Source: Thiobaca trueperi
Lineage (GTDB): Bacteria > Pseudomonadota > Gammaproteobacteria > Chromatiales > Chromatiaceae
DNA length: 64,000 bases
NCBI RefSeq assembly: GCF_004342175.1
Contig: NZ_SMAO01000010.1
Location: forward strand, 1 to 64,000
Reading direction: 5' to 3'
Shown here: in pieces, positions 34,649 to 43,888 of the stretch
Layout of the letters: each line of letters opens with the position of its first letter
How positions within the stretch are numbered: position 1 is the first letter of the stretch
Position numbers and translations under genes: made by a program
The notes under the pieces: generated by a model
Told to the model about the DNA's origin: nothing
Databases searched by the model: none
Seen by the model: the letters and a program-made list of their open reading frames with translations, nothing else

Positions 34649-36823
34649 TCAGCCAGCCGGCTCCAGACGCGCATAAGCCAGCACCAGCCATTTGGCTCCC
34701 GCCCCTTTGAAATTGACCTGAAGACGCGCCTGCTGTCCGCTGCCTTCGCTGGCGAGCACCACGCCTTCGCCGAATTTGGGATGACTGACCCGCTGTCCGA
34801 GTCTGAAACCGCCAACAACCGGCGCGGCGGTCGCGACGCTGCGCGGGATCACCGCCGCAACCGGCTTGCGAGCGATGCCGCCGCCACGGACCTCTTCCAC
34901 CAGCTCCGGCGGGATCTCACGCAGAAAGCGTGAGGGTGCGGGGTAGTCCTCGCGTCCGTAGAGATGGCGCTTCTCGGCGTGGGTGACATAGAGCCGACGC
35001 ATGGCGCGGGTCAGACCGACATAGCAGAGTCGGCGCTCCTCTTCGAGCCGGGCGGGATCCTCGGCGGACAGGCTGTGCGGAAAGAGTCCTTCCTCCACCC
35101 CAACCAGAAAGACGAGCGGGAATTCCAGTCCCTTGGCGCTGTGCAGGGTCATGAGCTGCACGCTGTCCTCGAAGGGGTCGGCCTGGGATTCGCCGGCCTC
35201 CAGCGCGGCATGAGCGAGAAAGGCGCCGAGCGCATCGTCATCCTCGTCGCTCAGATCCTGCTCGAAACGCGCAGCGGTCTCCACCAACTGTTCCAGGTTT
35301 TCGACCCGATCCAGACCTTTTCCATCTTTGTTCTTTTGGTAGAAATCGGGCAGTTGCGCCGCTTCGATCAGCCGCCGGGCGGTCTCCGACACGGCCACGC
35401 CGACGTTCGTTTGGGCCTGCTCCTGAATGAAGTTCAGGAAGGCGCGCAGGGCGCCGCTGGCCCGTGGCCCGAGCGCACCGGTTGCGGTCAGATCCAGCGC
35501 CGCCTGCCACAGCGAGAGGCCGGACTCGCGCGCCTGCTGTCGCAGCAGATCGAGCGTGCGATCGCCGATGCCGCGCGTCGGGGTGTTGACCACGCGTTCG
35601 AAGGCGGCGTCATCGTTCGGATTGGCGAGCAGACGCAGATAGGCCAGCGCATCGCGGATCTCGGCGCGCTCGAAGAAGCGCAGCCCACCGTAAACGCGAT
35701 AGGGCATCCCCGCCTGGATCAGCGCCTCCTCGAACAGCCGCGACTGGGCCGTGGTGCGGTAGAGGATGGCGCACTGATCGCGCCGATAACCGTCGGTCTC
35801 GACATGGCTGCGGATGCGCTCAATGACGAAACGGGCCTCGTCCACCTCGTTGAAGGCGGTGTAACGACGGATCGGCTCGCCGGCACCGTCCTGGGTCCAG
35901 AGGTTTTTGCCCAGGCGGGTCGGATTGTTGGCGATCAGGGCGTTGGCGGCAGCCAGGATATTGCCGGTCGAGCGGTAATTCTGCTCCAGCCGGATGGTGC
36001 GGGTAGTGGGGTAATCGCGCTGGAAGAATTGGATATTTTCAACCCGCGCCCCGCGCCAGCCATAGATCGACTGATCATCGTCGCCGACCGCAAAGAGGTT
36101 GTCGTTCTGTCCGGCAAGCAGACGCAGCCAGGCGTACTGGATGGCGTTGGTATCCTGGAACTCATCGACCAGGATATGCCGGAACCGCTCCTGGTAGTGA
36201 TGCAGGATGTCCGGGCGCGCGCGCAGCAGTTCGAGCGTGGACAGCAGCAGATCGGCGAAGTCGAGCAGACCGCCACGGGTGCGGATCGACTCGTACTCGC
36301 GGTAGATCGCGATCAGTTTGTCGAGAAAGAAATCCCCGCCGGCATCCAGATGCTGAGGCCTCAGACCCTCGTCCTTCTGCTGGTTGATGAAGGTCTGCGC
36401 CTGACGCGGCGGCCAGCGCGCCTCGTCGAGCTGCATCGCCTTGTGGATGCGTTTGATCAGACGGAACTGATCGTCCGAGTCCAGGATCTGGAAATGCTGA
36501 GGCAATCCGGCGTCCTGCCAGTGGGCGCGCAGAAAGCGATGGGCGAGACCGTGAAAGGTGCCGACCCACATGCCGCCGACCGGCTCGCCGAGCATCTCCT
36601 CGATGCGTCCGCGCATCTCGCGCGCCGCCTTGTTGGTGAAGGTGACGGCCAGCACCGAGCGCGCAGGCGCACGCTCGACCTGAACCAGCCAGGCGATGCG
36701 ATGCACCAGCACCCGTGTCTTGCCTGAACCGGCGCCAGCGAGAACCAGGAGACTGCCGGGTGAGGCGGAGACCGCCTCGCGCTGGGCGTCGTTGAGAGAA
36801 TCGAGAAGGTGAGAAACGTCCAT
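34649..36823 (-). CDS. uvrD: DNA helicase II (UvrD)
   Basis: SF1A 3'-5' helicase in nucleotide excision and mismatch repair (724 residues, normal). The N-terminal motif is LNDAQREAV; Walker A is GAGSGKTRVL, motif II is LVDEFQDTN, and QSIYGWRGA and the C-terminal motif VI LCYVGLTRAM follow. The C-terminal tail (KFGEGVVLASEG...) is of the UvrD/PcrA type. The gene stands alone, and the AT-rich DnaA-box region lies upstream. Confidence 0.97.
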   Translation of the reverse strand: MDVSHLLDSLNDAQREAVSASPGSLLVLAGAGSGKTRVLVHRIAWLVQVERAPARSVLAVTFTNKAAREMRGRIEEMLGEPVGGMWVGTFHGLAHRFLRAHWQDAGLPQHFQILDSDDQFRLIKRIHKAMQLDEARWPPRQAQTFINQQKDEGLRPQHLDAGGDFFLDKLIAIYREYESIRTRGGLLDFADLLLSTLELLRARPDILHHYQERFRHILVDEFQDTNAIQYAWLRLLAGQNDNLFAVGDDDQSIYGWRGARVENIQFFQRDYPTTRTIRLEQNYRSTGNILAAANALIANNPTRLGKNLWTQDGAGEPIRRYTAFNEVDEARFVIERIRSHVETDGYRRDQCAILYRTTAQSRLFEEALIQAGMPYRVYGGLRFFERAEIRDALAYLRLLANPNDDAAFERVVNTPTRGIGDRTLDLLRQQARESGLSLWQAALDLTATGALGPRASGALRAFLNFIQEQAQTNVGVAVSETARRLIEAAQLPDFYQKNKDGKGLDRVENLEQLVETAARFEQDLSDEDDDALGAFLAHAALEAGESQADPFEDSVQLMTLHSAKGLEFPLVFLVGVEEGLFPHSLSAEDPARLEEERRLCYVGLTRAMRRLYVTHAEKRHLYGREDYPAPSRFLREIPPELVEEVRGGGIARKPVAAVIPRSVATAAPVVGGFRLGQRVSHPKFGEGVVLASEGSGQQARLQVNFKGAGAKWLVLAYARLEPAG

Positions 36824-36917
36824 CGGCGGATTCTACCAATCTCAGACAGCCTGACCCTATCTGTTTGTCGATCAGTCAATCGACCGGGGAGGGCGTTTGC
36901 GATGCTGGCGGCTGAAT

Positions 36918-37134
36918 CCAATTATTATCTTTTTTTAAGAAAAGATAGTAATGATAAGCCCTGTGGATAACTGAATTGTTTCGATAACATGAATATAAAT
37001 AAAAGGTTACGTGATTCTGGCAGGTGGGTAAGGCTGTGGATAACTTGTGGTTAAATCAGCCGGGAAAACGCCTGCTGAATTGCGCACAAGTTATCCACAG
37101 GTTGATCAACAGCCTTTTCCACAGGTTATCAACA
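36918..37134. promoter_or_regulatory. AT-rich block with clustered DnaA boxes, origin-like
   Basis: An AT-rich stretch (about 36918-37012) is followed by DnaA boxes. Perfect TTATCCACA occurs at 36962-36970 (minus), 37035-37043 (minus) and 37091-37099 (plus). One-mismatch sites lie at 37046-37054, 37115-37123 and 37126-37134. It lies between divergent uvrD and hemE. This is the layout of a replication origin, but dnaA is not adjacent, so a DnaA-controlled promoter region is the alternative. Confidence 0.55.
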
Positions 37135-37228
37135 TTCATAAATCACTGATTTTCAAGTGTTAAAAATATCTTGCCGCTGAAGCCAAAGAGCCGCCCCGAC
37201 GATCGACCCCGGAAGCCTCGCGCCGTCG

Positions 37229-37234
37229 TATAAT
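37229..37234 (+). promoter_or_regulatory. Candidate -10 box for hemE
   Basis: A perfect TATAAT lies 53 bases before the hemE ATG. No good -35 is seen at the usual distance. Confidence 0.35.
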
Positions 37235-37287
37235 CCGCTGCTCGACCATTTCGGGTTTTTCACTACACTCTGTTCGGGCACTGATCC

Positions 37288-38352
37288 ATGACCCAATTGA
37301 AGAACGATACTTTCCTCCGTGCGCTTCTGCGTGAACCTGTTGATTACACTCCGGTCTGGATGATGCGCCAGGCTGGCCGCTATCTGCCGGAGTACCGCGC
37401 CACCCGCGCCAAGGCCGGCAGTTTCATGGATCTCTGCAAGAACCCGGAGCTGGCCTGCGAGGTCACGATCCAGCCGCTCGACCGTTTTCCGCTGGACGCT
37501 GCCATCCTCTTCTCGGACATCCTGACCGTGCCCGACGCCATGGGCCTGGGACTCTATTTTTCCGAAGGCGAGGGACCGCATTTCGAGCGTCCGGTGCGCA
37601 CGGCGGCAGATGTCGAACGGATCGCGGTTCCCGATCCGGAAGGCGAACTCAAGTATGTGATGGACGCCGTTTCGACCATCCGGCGCGAATTGAACGGACG
37701 TGTGCCCCTGATCGGCTTCTCCGGCAGTCCCTGGACGCTCGCGACCTACATGGTCGAAGGCAGCGGCTCAAAGAATTTCTCCAAAATCAAAGGGATGATG
37801 TTCGATCAGCCAGCCCTGCTGCACACCCTGCTGGCGAAGACGGCGGACGCCGTGACGGCCTATCTCAATGCGCAGATCGCGCGTGGCGCGCAGGCCACGA
37901 TGATCTTCGACACCTGGGGCGGGGCGCTGGCGCCGGCCAACTATCGCGAGTTCTCGCTGGCCTACATGCAGCGCGTGGTCGAGGGTCTGACCCGCGAGGC
38001 GGAGGGTCGCAAGGTGCCGGTCATTCTCTTCACCAAGAACGGCGGCCAGTGGCTGGGTGATATGTCGAAGACCGGCTGCGACGCGCTCGGCGTGGACTGG
38101 ACGACCGATCTGGCCGATGCCCGGCGCATGGTCGATGACCGGGTCGCGCTTCAGGGCAACATGGATCCCTGCACGCTCTATGCGTCGCCCGAGCGGATCC
38201 GCGAGGAAGTCGCCCGCGTGCTGGCCAGCTATGGCAAGGGTCCGGGTCATGTCTTCAATCTGGGCCACGGCATCACCCCGGATGTGAATCCGGAAAATGC
38301 TGGCGCCATGGTCGCCGCCGTGCATGAACTGAGCCGCGCCTATCACGTCTGA
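37288..38352 (+). CDS. hemE: Uroporphyrinogen decarboxylase
   Basis: Decarboxylates uroporphyrinogen III to coproporphyrinogen III in haem and bacteriochlorophyll precursor synthesis (354 residues). Signatures [16 protein letters not shown] and [16 protein letters not shown] are present, with the catalytic Asp in AILFSDILT. It stands alone behind the DnaA-box region. Confidence 0.97.
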   Translation: MTQLKNDTFLRALLREPVDYTPVWMMRQAGRYLPEYRATRAKAGSFMDLCKNPELACEVTIQPLDRFPLDAAILFSDILTVPDAMGLGLYFSEGEGPHFERPVRTAADVERIAVPDPEGELKYVMDAVSTIRRELNGRVPLIGFSGSPWTLATYMVEGSGSKNFSKIKGMMFDQPALLHTLLAKTADAVTAYLNAQIARGAQATMIFDTWGGALAPANYREFSLAYMQRVVEGLTREAEGRKVPVILFTKNGGQWLGDMSKTGCDALGVDWTTDLADARRMVDDRVALQGNMDPCTLYASPERIREEVARVLASYGKGPGHVFNLGHGITPDVNPENAGAMVAAVHELSRAYHV

Positions 38353-38489
38353 ACCCGTCGCCAGTCGGTCGGGTTAGGCGCGTGTCGCGACGGATTTTAA
38401 GTGTTCGCAGAAAGACTTAACGCGCGCCGTAACCCGACTTTACGTCATGGCATCTCATGTCGGGTTAGGCTGCCCTGACCGGATCGGTT

Positions 38490-38940
38490 TGTGCGCTGTC
38501 GATGCCCGGTAGTATCCGGATCCGAGTACCCGGAATCTGACGACGCGCTCCGCGCCCGGCGTGCTGAACAGACTGATCCGGATCAGGGCCAGCGAACCGT
38601 GCGGTTCGGCATCGCTCTATAACAGCCCGTTCCAGCCGCCGGCCTGGATCATGCGGCTGTTGCGATAAAAATAGAATCCCTGACGCGCTGCCGCCCGATT
38701 GCCGAGCCGATATTTCGGCCGGTCGCTGTTAGGCTGCCAGAGGTGACAGTCTAGCGGGATGTCGCCGATACTCAACACACCGCGCTGTATAAAGCGATGG
38801 AAATGCAGACCAGGATGCCGCTCCAGGCGGCGGTGCAGGGCATGGAGAGGGCAGCGGAGACCCCGGCCTGAAACCGGCAGTTTGTCGATGTCGTTCCACA
38901 GCGCGACCGTTCCCGACGCGCGCAGATCAATCGATTACCA
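38490..38940 (-). pseudogene. Remnant of a MORC/HSP90-like ATPase (defence-associated)
   Basis: No intact gene lies between hemE and the DUF262 gene (38353-38953), but the minus strand reads continuously in one frame with one internal stop. It gives ASGTVALWNDIDKL, RRLERHPGLHFHRFIQRG, AARQGFYFYRNSRMIQAGGW and, after a TAG at about 38623, SDAEPHGSLALIRISL. These match the middle of ATP-binding proteins of the bacterial MORC/HSP90-like type found in restriction-like operons. The ATP-binding N-terminus and the C-terminus are absent. It is divergent from the DUF262 gene. Confidence 0.65.
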
Positions 38941-38953
38941 ATGGGAGATACAT

Positions 38954-40540
38954 ATGGAGTTCCAGGCATTCTCTATTCGGCAGCTCACCGATGATGTTTT
39001 GAAGGGAGCTGTTCGTATCCCGTCTTTTCAGAGAGATTTCGTCTGGGACTTTGATCATGTTGCTTACCTGATGGATAGCATCTATAAGCAGTATCCGTTT
39101 GGCTCACTTCTTTTCTGGCGGACTAAGAATCGACTTACAAGTGATAAGAGACTTGGCTCTTTTAAGCTTCCTGAAGCGCCTGATGAATATCCTGTATATT
39201 ACGTATTAGATGGTCAGCAGAGAATTACGTCAATATTTTCCGTGTTTCAAACAGAACTTGAACCCATTGGAGAGAGGTGGCCAGAAATCTATTTCAACAT
39301 CGTTTCTGACAATGATTACCAGGAGTCCTTGTTTTCTCCGCAAGAGAATCCCGATCTGGATAAGCACTTCCCACTTTCCTGCTTGTTCGATCCAGTAAAA
39401 TACCGACAGGCTACTGACCGGTTCGCACAATCCCCTAAAATCTTGCGTGCCATCGATGATTTACAGGCACGGTTCAAAGAAGTCACGATTCCCGTACAAA
39501 TACTCACAACCGAAGAACGAAGTAGTGTCGCTATCGTTTTTGAGCGAATCAATCGTCTAGGGATGGAGCTGGACACATTACAGCTTCTGAGCGCCTGGAC
39601 TTGGAATGAAGACTTCGATCTAATTGACGCTTTTCGTGAGTTAAAGGATGAGTTAGAGGATTTTGGCTTTGCTGAAGTTGGTGATAATACTAGTCTTATT
39701 TTGCGATGTGCCTCGGCGATTCTTACCGGGGACAGTAGTCCAGACCGCCTGATCGATCTGAACGGAACGCGAGTTAGGGAATCGTTTCCAATAGTCCGAA
39801 ATGGAATTCTAGGTGCAATTGATTTCTTTCGAAAGCAACTACGAGTTGCAGGCCTGAAATGTTTACCTTACTCTGCCCTGCTAACTCCGTTGGCAGTTTT
39901 CTTCGCAGAGCCTGATGGCAAAGATGTCACCTACAGCGCAGAAACTTACCGCATTATAAGAAGATGGTTCTGGCGTTCGTGTTTCAGTAGGCGCTACACA
40001 AGCCAGCCAAAGAAGACGGCACAGCGTGACATAGAAGCATTTACAAAGTTAAAAGATGGAAGAAAGTCTAATCTCGACGATATCCAGACTGATTTGGGGG
40101 ATGATTATTTCTCGCGAAATGTGTTTAAACTCTCGTCTGCCATAACGAAATCGTTTATCTTGATGCTGATTAACGAAGGTCCACGGTCTCTCTTGAGTGG
40201 AGCAGAAGTCGATGTAGACCGTGTGCTTCAAAAATACAATCGCGGCGAGTTTCACCATCTCTTTCCTAAAGCGTTCCTGAGAGAAAATGCCGTCGAAGAC
40301 GACCAGATTAACTGTCTCGCAAATTTTGCAGTGATTAGTGGAGCAGACAACCGCAAGATTAGCAGGAAGCGACCTAGTGAATACCGACGTTTATGCGTCG
40401 GTGGGCCGGAAGATTTTGACGCTATATTAAAATCGGCCTTGTGTCCAGCTAGCTTGTTCGACGATAATTACGATAAGTTCTTGGCTGATAGGGATAAGAT
40501 ACTTCTTGAATGCGCACAATCTCACTTAGAGAACGGTTAA
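38954..40540 (+). CDS. DUF262/DUF1524 (GmrSD-like) nuclease-type protein
   Basis: The protein has 528 residues. The N-terminal DUF262 (ParB/Srx-like) domain includes RIPSFQRDFVW and the DGQQRIT motif (86-92). A C-terminal DUF1524 HNH-like domain has HHLFPKAF starting at residue 434 and a later Asn-rich strand (CLANFAVISG). This is the GmrSD type IV restriction architecture, which attacks modified phage DNA. The gene is clearly more AT-rich than its neighbours and uses AT-ending codons, a sign of transfer. GGGAGA precedes the ATG at 38954. Activity on modified DNA is inference. Confidence 0.85.
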   Translation: MEFQAFSIRQLTDDVLKGAVRIPSFQRDFVWDFDHVAYLMDSIYKQYPFGSLLFWRTKNRLTSDKRLGSFKLPEAPDEYPVYYVLDGQQRITSIFSVFQTELEPIGERWPEIYFNIVSDNDYQESLFSPQENPDLDKHFPLSCLFDPVKYRQATDRFAQSPKILRAIDDLQARFKEVTIPVQILTTEERSSVAIVFERINRLGMELDTLQLLSAWTWNEDFDLIDAFRELKDELEDFGFAEVGDNTSLILRCASAILTGDSSPDRLIDLNGTRVRESFPIVRNGILGAIDFFRKQLRVAGLKCLPYSALLTPLAVFFAEPDGKDVTYSAETYRIIRRWFWRSCFSRRYTSQPKKTAQRDIEAFTKLKDGRKSNLDDIQTDLGDDYFSRNVFKLSSAITKSFILMLINEGPRSLLSGAEVDVDRVLQKYNRGEFHHLFPKAFLRENAVEDDQINCLANFAVISGADNRKISRKRPSEYRRLCVGGPEDFDAILKSALCPASLFDDNYDKFLADRDKILLECAQSHLENG

Positions 40541-40589
40541 CTACTTTCGGTACCAACTTCTCGTGACCGACTGAACGCTCTACATACAC

Positions 40590-41552
40590 TCACCCCACCC
40601 TCCGAAACGCCTCGAACCGTTCAGCCAGATAATCCCGATTTGGCCGATCCCCGTCATGGCGAGGAAGGCGGATCATCTGGCCGTGCAACCCCTTGATCCC
40701 CGCCTCCAGCGTCGGCCCATCGTGTTGCCCGAGCACTGACTCGGCGACGACGATCCGCCCGTCCGGATCGATGCCCAACAGATTTCGGTCGTAAGCGGTG
40801 TGGTGCAAAATCGAAAGACAGAGGCCGTTGGTGATATCCGGCTGTCCGCGTTCGTCGCGGTCGGGAATGATGTGGGCGGCTTGCAGCAGTTCCGGGATGG
40901 GCAATCCTGAAACCGAACAGCGACGGTCGTAGGCGGACAGCACCAGTTCGCGGAATTCGGCCTGATGCAGCCGGACCTTCGCCTCAATGGTGCTGTAGCG
41001 GCGTTCGATGGGTGACGTTGGCTCGCGCGCTGCGGACGGTTGCGCCAACTCATAGTGGCCGACGGTCTCACGTACCTCGGAAGGTTGGACCAATTCAAAT
41101 TGGCTGCCGATTGCGACGGTACAGAACAGGCTGTGCGGATTCCATTCCATCAGATAGCAGGGGTAGAGGATCTGATAGATGCCCGGCACCAGCGCGTAGA
41201 AATAGATCAGGGGCGACTGATCCGCGAACGCCTCACGCAGACAGGTATTGTCATGGTTGCCGGGATCGTCACCCTGAAACGCATAGGAAAAATAGCCATC
41301 GCCGACGAGTGCGTCATCATAACGGGCGGTGCGCCCTTTCCGGGGCTTGGTGGTCTTGATGCTGAGGACGCCCCGTTTCATCTGTCGCGGTCGATGAATG
41401 CCGCGCGCCTTGCCCGCGAGATAGACCCGCTCGCCACCGAACTCGAAACCCTCCTGAATCGCCTCCCAGGCAACCGCCCCGCCGTCATCGTGCATGAGTC
41501 GCGCGCAATGGGCAAAAGCCGCCAGACGAATCTCGTGGTCTCTACCCGTCAA
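40590..41552 (-). CDS. HNH restriction-type endonuclease
   Basis: The protein has 320 residues. The N-terminal 150 (GDGYFSYAFQGDDPGNHDN, LIYFYALVPGIYQILYP) match the conserved N-domain of HNH 'putative restriction endonucleases', a likely DNA-modification reader. The C-terminal HNH domain has C212, AAHIIP (H227), N242 and H250/H251. Residues 151-180 contain a short internal repeat (FELVQPSEVRE/YELAQPSAARE). The TTG start is supported by AAGGAG 8 bases upstream. It is convergent with the DUF262 gene, so the two form a small defence patch. Confidence 0.8.
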   Translation of the reverse strand: MTGRDHEIRLAAFAHCARLMHDDGGAVAWEAIQEGFEFGGERVYLAGKARGIHRPRQMKRGVLSIKTTKPRKGRTARYDDALVGDGYFSYAFQGDDPGNHDNTCLREAFADQSPLIYFYALVPGIYQILYPCYLMEWNPHSLFCTVAIGSQFELVQPSEVRETVGHYELAQPSAAREPTSPIERRYSTIEAKVRLHQAEFRELVLSAYDRRCSVSGLPIPELLQAAHIIPDRDERGQPDITNGLCLSILHHTAYDRNLLGIDPDGRIVVAESVLGQHDGPTLEAGIKGLHGQMIRLPRHDGDRPNRDYLAERFEAFRRVG

Positions 41553-41600
41553 TCGAATAGGCTCCTTATTCTTGACTTTGGTGGGTATAGGGCAGCAGCG

Positions 41601-41804
41601 TCAAACCCATGCAATCATGTGCTCTGCCGCGCTCGCACCGCTCAAAAAGCCAACTTCCTGTGAACGCCAGGCCGAATGAGTATTCGAGGCTTCCGGCAAA
41701 GCCATCACCTTGTTTAGCACCGGGAGCGCGTCATCCATCTCCCAGCCTGACAGGTCGAAGTCGAATGTCCCGTCATTCTCCACAGCGGCGACATCGACCG
41801 TCAA
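41601..41804 (-). CDS. Uncertain small ORF
   Basis: A 67-residue reading frame with a TTG start lies just upstream of the HNH gene in the same direction. The sequence (FDFDLSGWEMDDALPVLNKV) has ordinary coding composition, but I recognise no family. It may be the remnant of a larger gene from the same defence patch. Apart from it and the composite repeat, I see nothing in 41553-42055. Confidence 0.3.
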   Translation of the reverse strand: MTVDVAAVENDGTFDFDLSGWEMDDALPVLNKVMALPEASNTHSAWRSQEVGFLSGASAAEHMIAWV

Positions 41805-41863
41805 AGCCGATTGTGGCTGAATTTCGCTGTAACCCCGATGTTTCAGCCATTTTCGGCATCCGC

Positions 41864-42059
41864 TTTAAACCGCGTCCAGAGCGATATGCGTCATTTTCAG
41901 TTTGTATTCGGTTTCGGAGAGGCCACCGACCTCAGTGGAGACGCGGTTTAAAATTTTATATTTTTTAATATTTTAAACCGCGCCTGCTCGAACGGTTGTT
42001 GATTCTGCCAAGGTCGATTCAATCCTCAAATATCACATGCCGCACCGGGCGCGGTTTAA
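41864..42059. repeat. Composite dispersed repeat, inverted: unit A, spacer, unit B
   Basis: Unit A (reverse) spans 41864-41951, an AT-rich spacer 41952-41972 and unit B (reverse) 41973-42059. It is the reverse complement of the composite order at 59078. The last bases provide the stop codon of mqo. Confidence 0.9.
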
Positions 42060-43531
42060 AGCGGACGCGGAATAAGCACCGTCCCGGTCTCGGAGGGCTT
42101 GTAGTCGGAGCGGGACGCCGGCCTGGTCGGCGTCTGCCTGACAGGTGGCGTCATCGGTTCGATCCGGTCATGCCGGGTGTCCTCGTAGCCCATCAGCAGT
42201 TCGCGCTCGAATGCCTGCTCGTCGATCCGCGCGCCCAGGTAGCCGGCCAGGGTTCGCATATCCTGCTCGCCGCTGCCGAGACAACTGGTGCCGCCGGGCG
42301 AGGGCGTCATGTTGAAGATGAGTCCTGCCCCATTGGCGATCTTGATCTCGCCCATCTTCAGGCGGCCCGTTCCGGTATCGATCAACTGTGGCCGCACACC
42401 GCCGAAACCCTCGGCATGGGTGATGTCGGCGGCATCGATGGAAGGCACGATGCGCCGGATTTCCTTGATGATCAGATGCCGGCTCAGACGCGGGACTTCA
42501 TAGAGAAAATTGCGCAGGATGTAATCGCGGGTTTCCCTGACGCGCAGCAGATCCCAGACCGCTCGGGCGACCCGCCGGTCGAAGCGAAAGGCATCAGAGA
42601 AGCGTTCGAACCGTTCGCGGCGCTGACGATCCAGCATCGGCAGCATGAGCGCGGTTGGCCCGAAGCGGGTCTTGCCATGTTCCTTGATGTCACGGTCGCC
42701 ATGCACGGCGGCAAAGGGCAGATTCAGATTCTGAAGCCGATAGACCTTGCCGTTGAGCGCCTCCGGGGCGAAATAGAAGGAGCCGGCAACCGGCAGACAG
42801 ACGTACTCCAGCCCCAGCCCCATCGACTGCGCCATCGAGAGCGAGTGTCCGCCGGCACAGACCACGACCGCCCGCGCCTGGAGCGGACCCCGGCTGGTTT
42901 CCACCACATAGTCGTTGCCGTCGCGACGGATGGCGTCCACTTTGGTCGAAAACAACTGGGTGATCTGTTTGCTGGTGGTGCGGTCCATGCGCACGCATTC
43001 ATGCGAGAAGGATTGCGCCAGTTCCTTGAAGTCCACCGCGCTGTAGTCATCCGGGGTGCCGGTGGCGACGATCTCGTCACGGCGCCAGGCGCCATCGACC
43101 AGCGCGACATTCGGCTCGATGTCGGCGATGTCGTGGCGTTCCAGCAGCTGCATGCGCGGATAGAGACCCTTGAAGGCGGCGTAGCGCCGTCGCAGCGCCG
43201 CACCTTCAGCCGGGCCGACACCCAACACCATTCGGGGCATTTTGTGGACGATGCGGTCGCGCTCGCGGCCCGGCAGCTTGGTCGCGTAATTGAGCACCAT
43301 ATAGGCGGTGCGTTTGACCGCACTGGCCTTGTCCAGGCTGTAATGGGTCTCGATGTCGCCGCAGTGGATGGTCTGGCTGTTGTTGTGGGCGTGCGAGTTG
43401 AGGGTGGCGATGCTGTCCTGCGCCTCGACCAGACACAGCCGGCCGAGATCGGTGAATTTTGCCAGCTCATAGAGCAGGGCCGTGCCCGTGACGCCAGCGC
43501 CGACGATCAGGACATCGTAATGGGTGGACAT
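42056..43531 (-). CDS. mqo: Malate:quinone oxidoreductase
   Basis: FAD-dependent, membrane-associated enzyme oxidising malate to oxaloacetate with quinone (491 residues). The N-terminal FAD motif is DVLIVGAGVTGTALL. Family segments LNSHAHNNSQTIHCGDIETHY (split) and GEIKIANGAGLIFNMTPSPG are present. I chose ATG 43531; a longer in-frame start is less like the family. It links the TCA cycle to the quinone pool and stands alone. The C-terminal tail (RPASRSDYKPSE...) is a little extended, and the stop lies in a repeat. Confidence 0.92.
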   Translation of the reverse strand: MSTHYDVLIVGAGVTGTALLYELAKFTDLGRLCLVEAQDSIATLNSHAHNNSQTIHCGDIETHYSLDKASAVKRTAYMVLNYATKLPGRERDRIVHKMPRMVLGVGPAEGAALRRRYAAFKGLYPRMQLLERHDIADIEPNVALVDGAWRRDEIVATGTPDDYSAVDFKELAQSFSHECVRMDRTTSKQITQLFSTKVDAIRRDGNDYVVETSRGPLQARAVVVCAGGHSLSMAQSMGLGLEYVCLPVAGSFYFAPEALNGKVYRLQNLNLPFAAVHGDRDIKEHGKTRFGPTALMLPMLDRQRRERFERFSDAFRFDRRVARAVWDLLRVRETRDYILRNFLYEVPRLSRHLIIKEIRRIVPSIDAADITHAEGFGGVRPQLIDTGTGRLKMGEIKIANGAGLIFNMTPSPGGTSCLGSGEQDMRTLAGYLGARIDEQAFERELLMGYEDTRHDRIEPMTPPVRQTPTRPASRSDYKPSETGTVLIPRPL

Positions 43532-43715
43532 GGTGTTGAGCAGTTCTCCGGCGGCTGTCCGCACCGAAGGCCATCACGGCAGGATGGCGTTGTGCGGTGC
43601 AGCAAAGGCGCCACACTAACGGATGTCGAAGCAGGAAAGAACGCCGCCAGATACATTTATTGCATTGCATCGAACAATAATTTCTTTCGTGTGCGACTGT
43701 CTTTTCAATGTCTTG

Positions 43716-43799
43716 AGTCACGCCAGCGCCGACTATCGTCGATGCGGCGAGGATCAATCCGGTCCAAAAATATCGCCTGCTGCACCGGGCGCGGTTTAA
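43716..43799. repeat. Decayed dispersed repeat, subfamily B (inverted)
   Basis: The right part (GGTCCAAAAATATCGCCTGC...CACCGGGCGCGGTTTAA) matches the inverted unit B. The left terminus has decayed (GAGTCACGCCAGCG). It lies 89 bases before the FabI-like gene. Between mqo and this repeat (43565-43715) I see no other feature. Confidence 0.6.
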
Positions 43800-43888
43800 C
43801 CATCACCGAATAGTATTTGTTGCGCCGCAACATTTTCTCTATCCTGTGGTCTGATCGTCACTCGAAAACCAAGACCCGGAGATCTCTC

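Noticed and set aside
38799-38873. Short plus-strand frame starting MEMQTRMPLQAAVQ
   Set aside because: It lies opposite the ATPase remnant, which has clear family similarity, and has no ribosome binding site.
41996-43813. 605-codon plus-strand frame opposite mqo
   Set aside because: It starts and ends in repeats and is antisense to a clear malate:quinone oxidoreductase.
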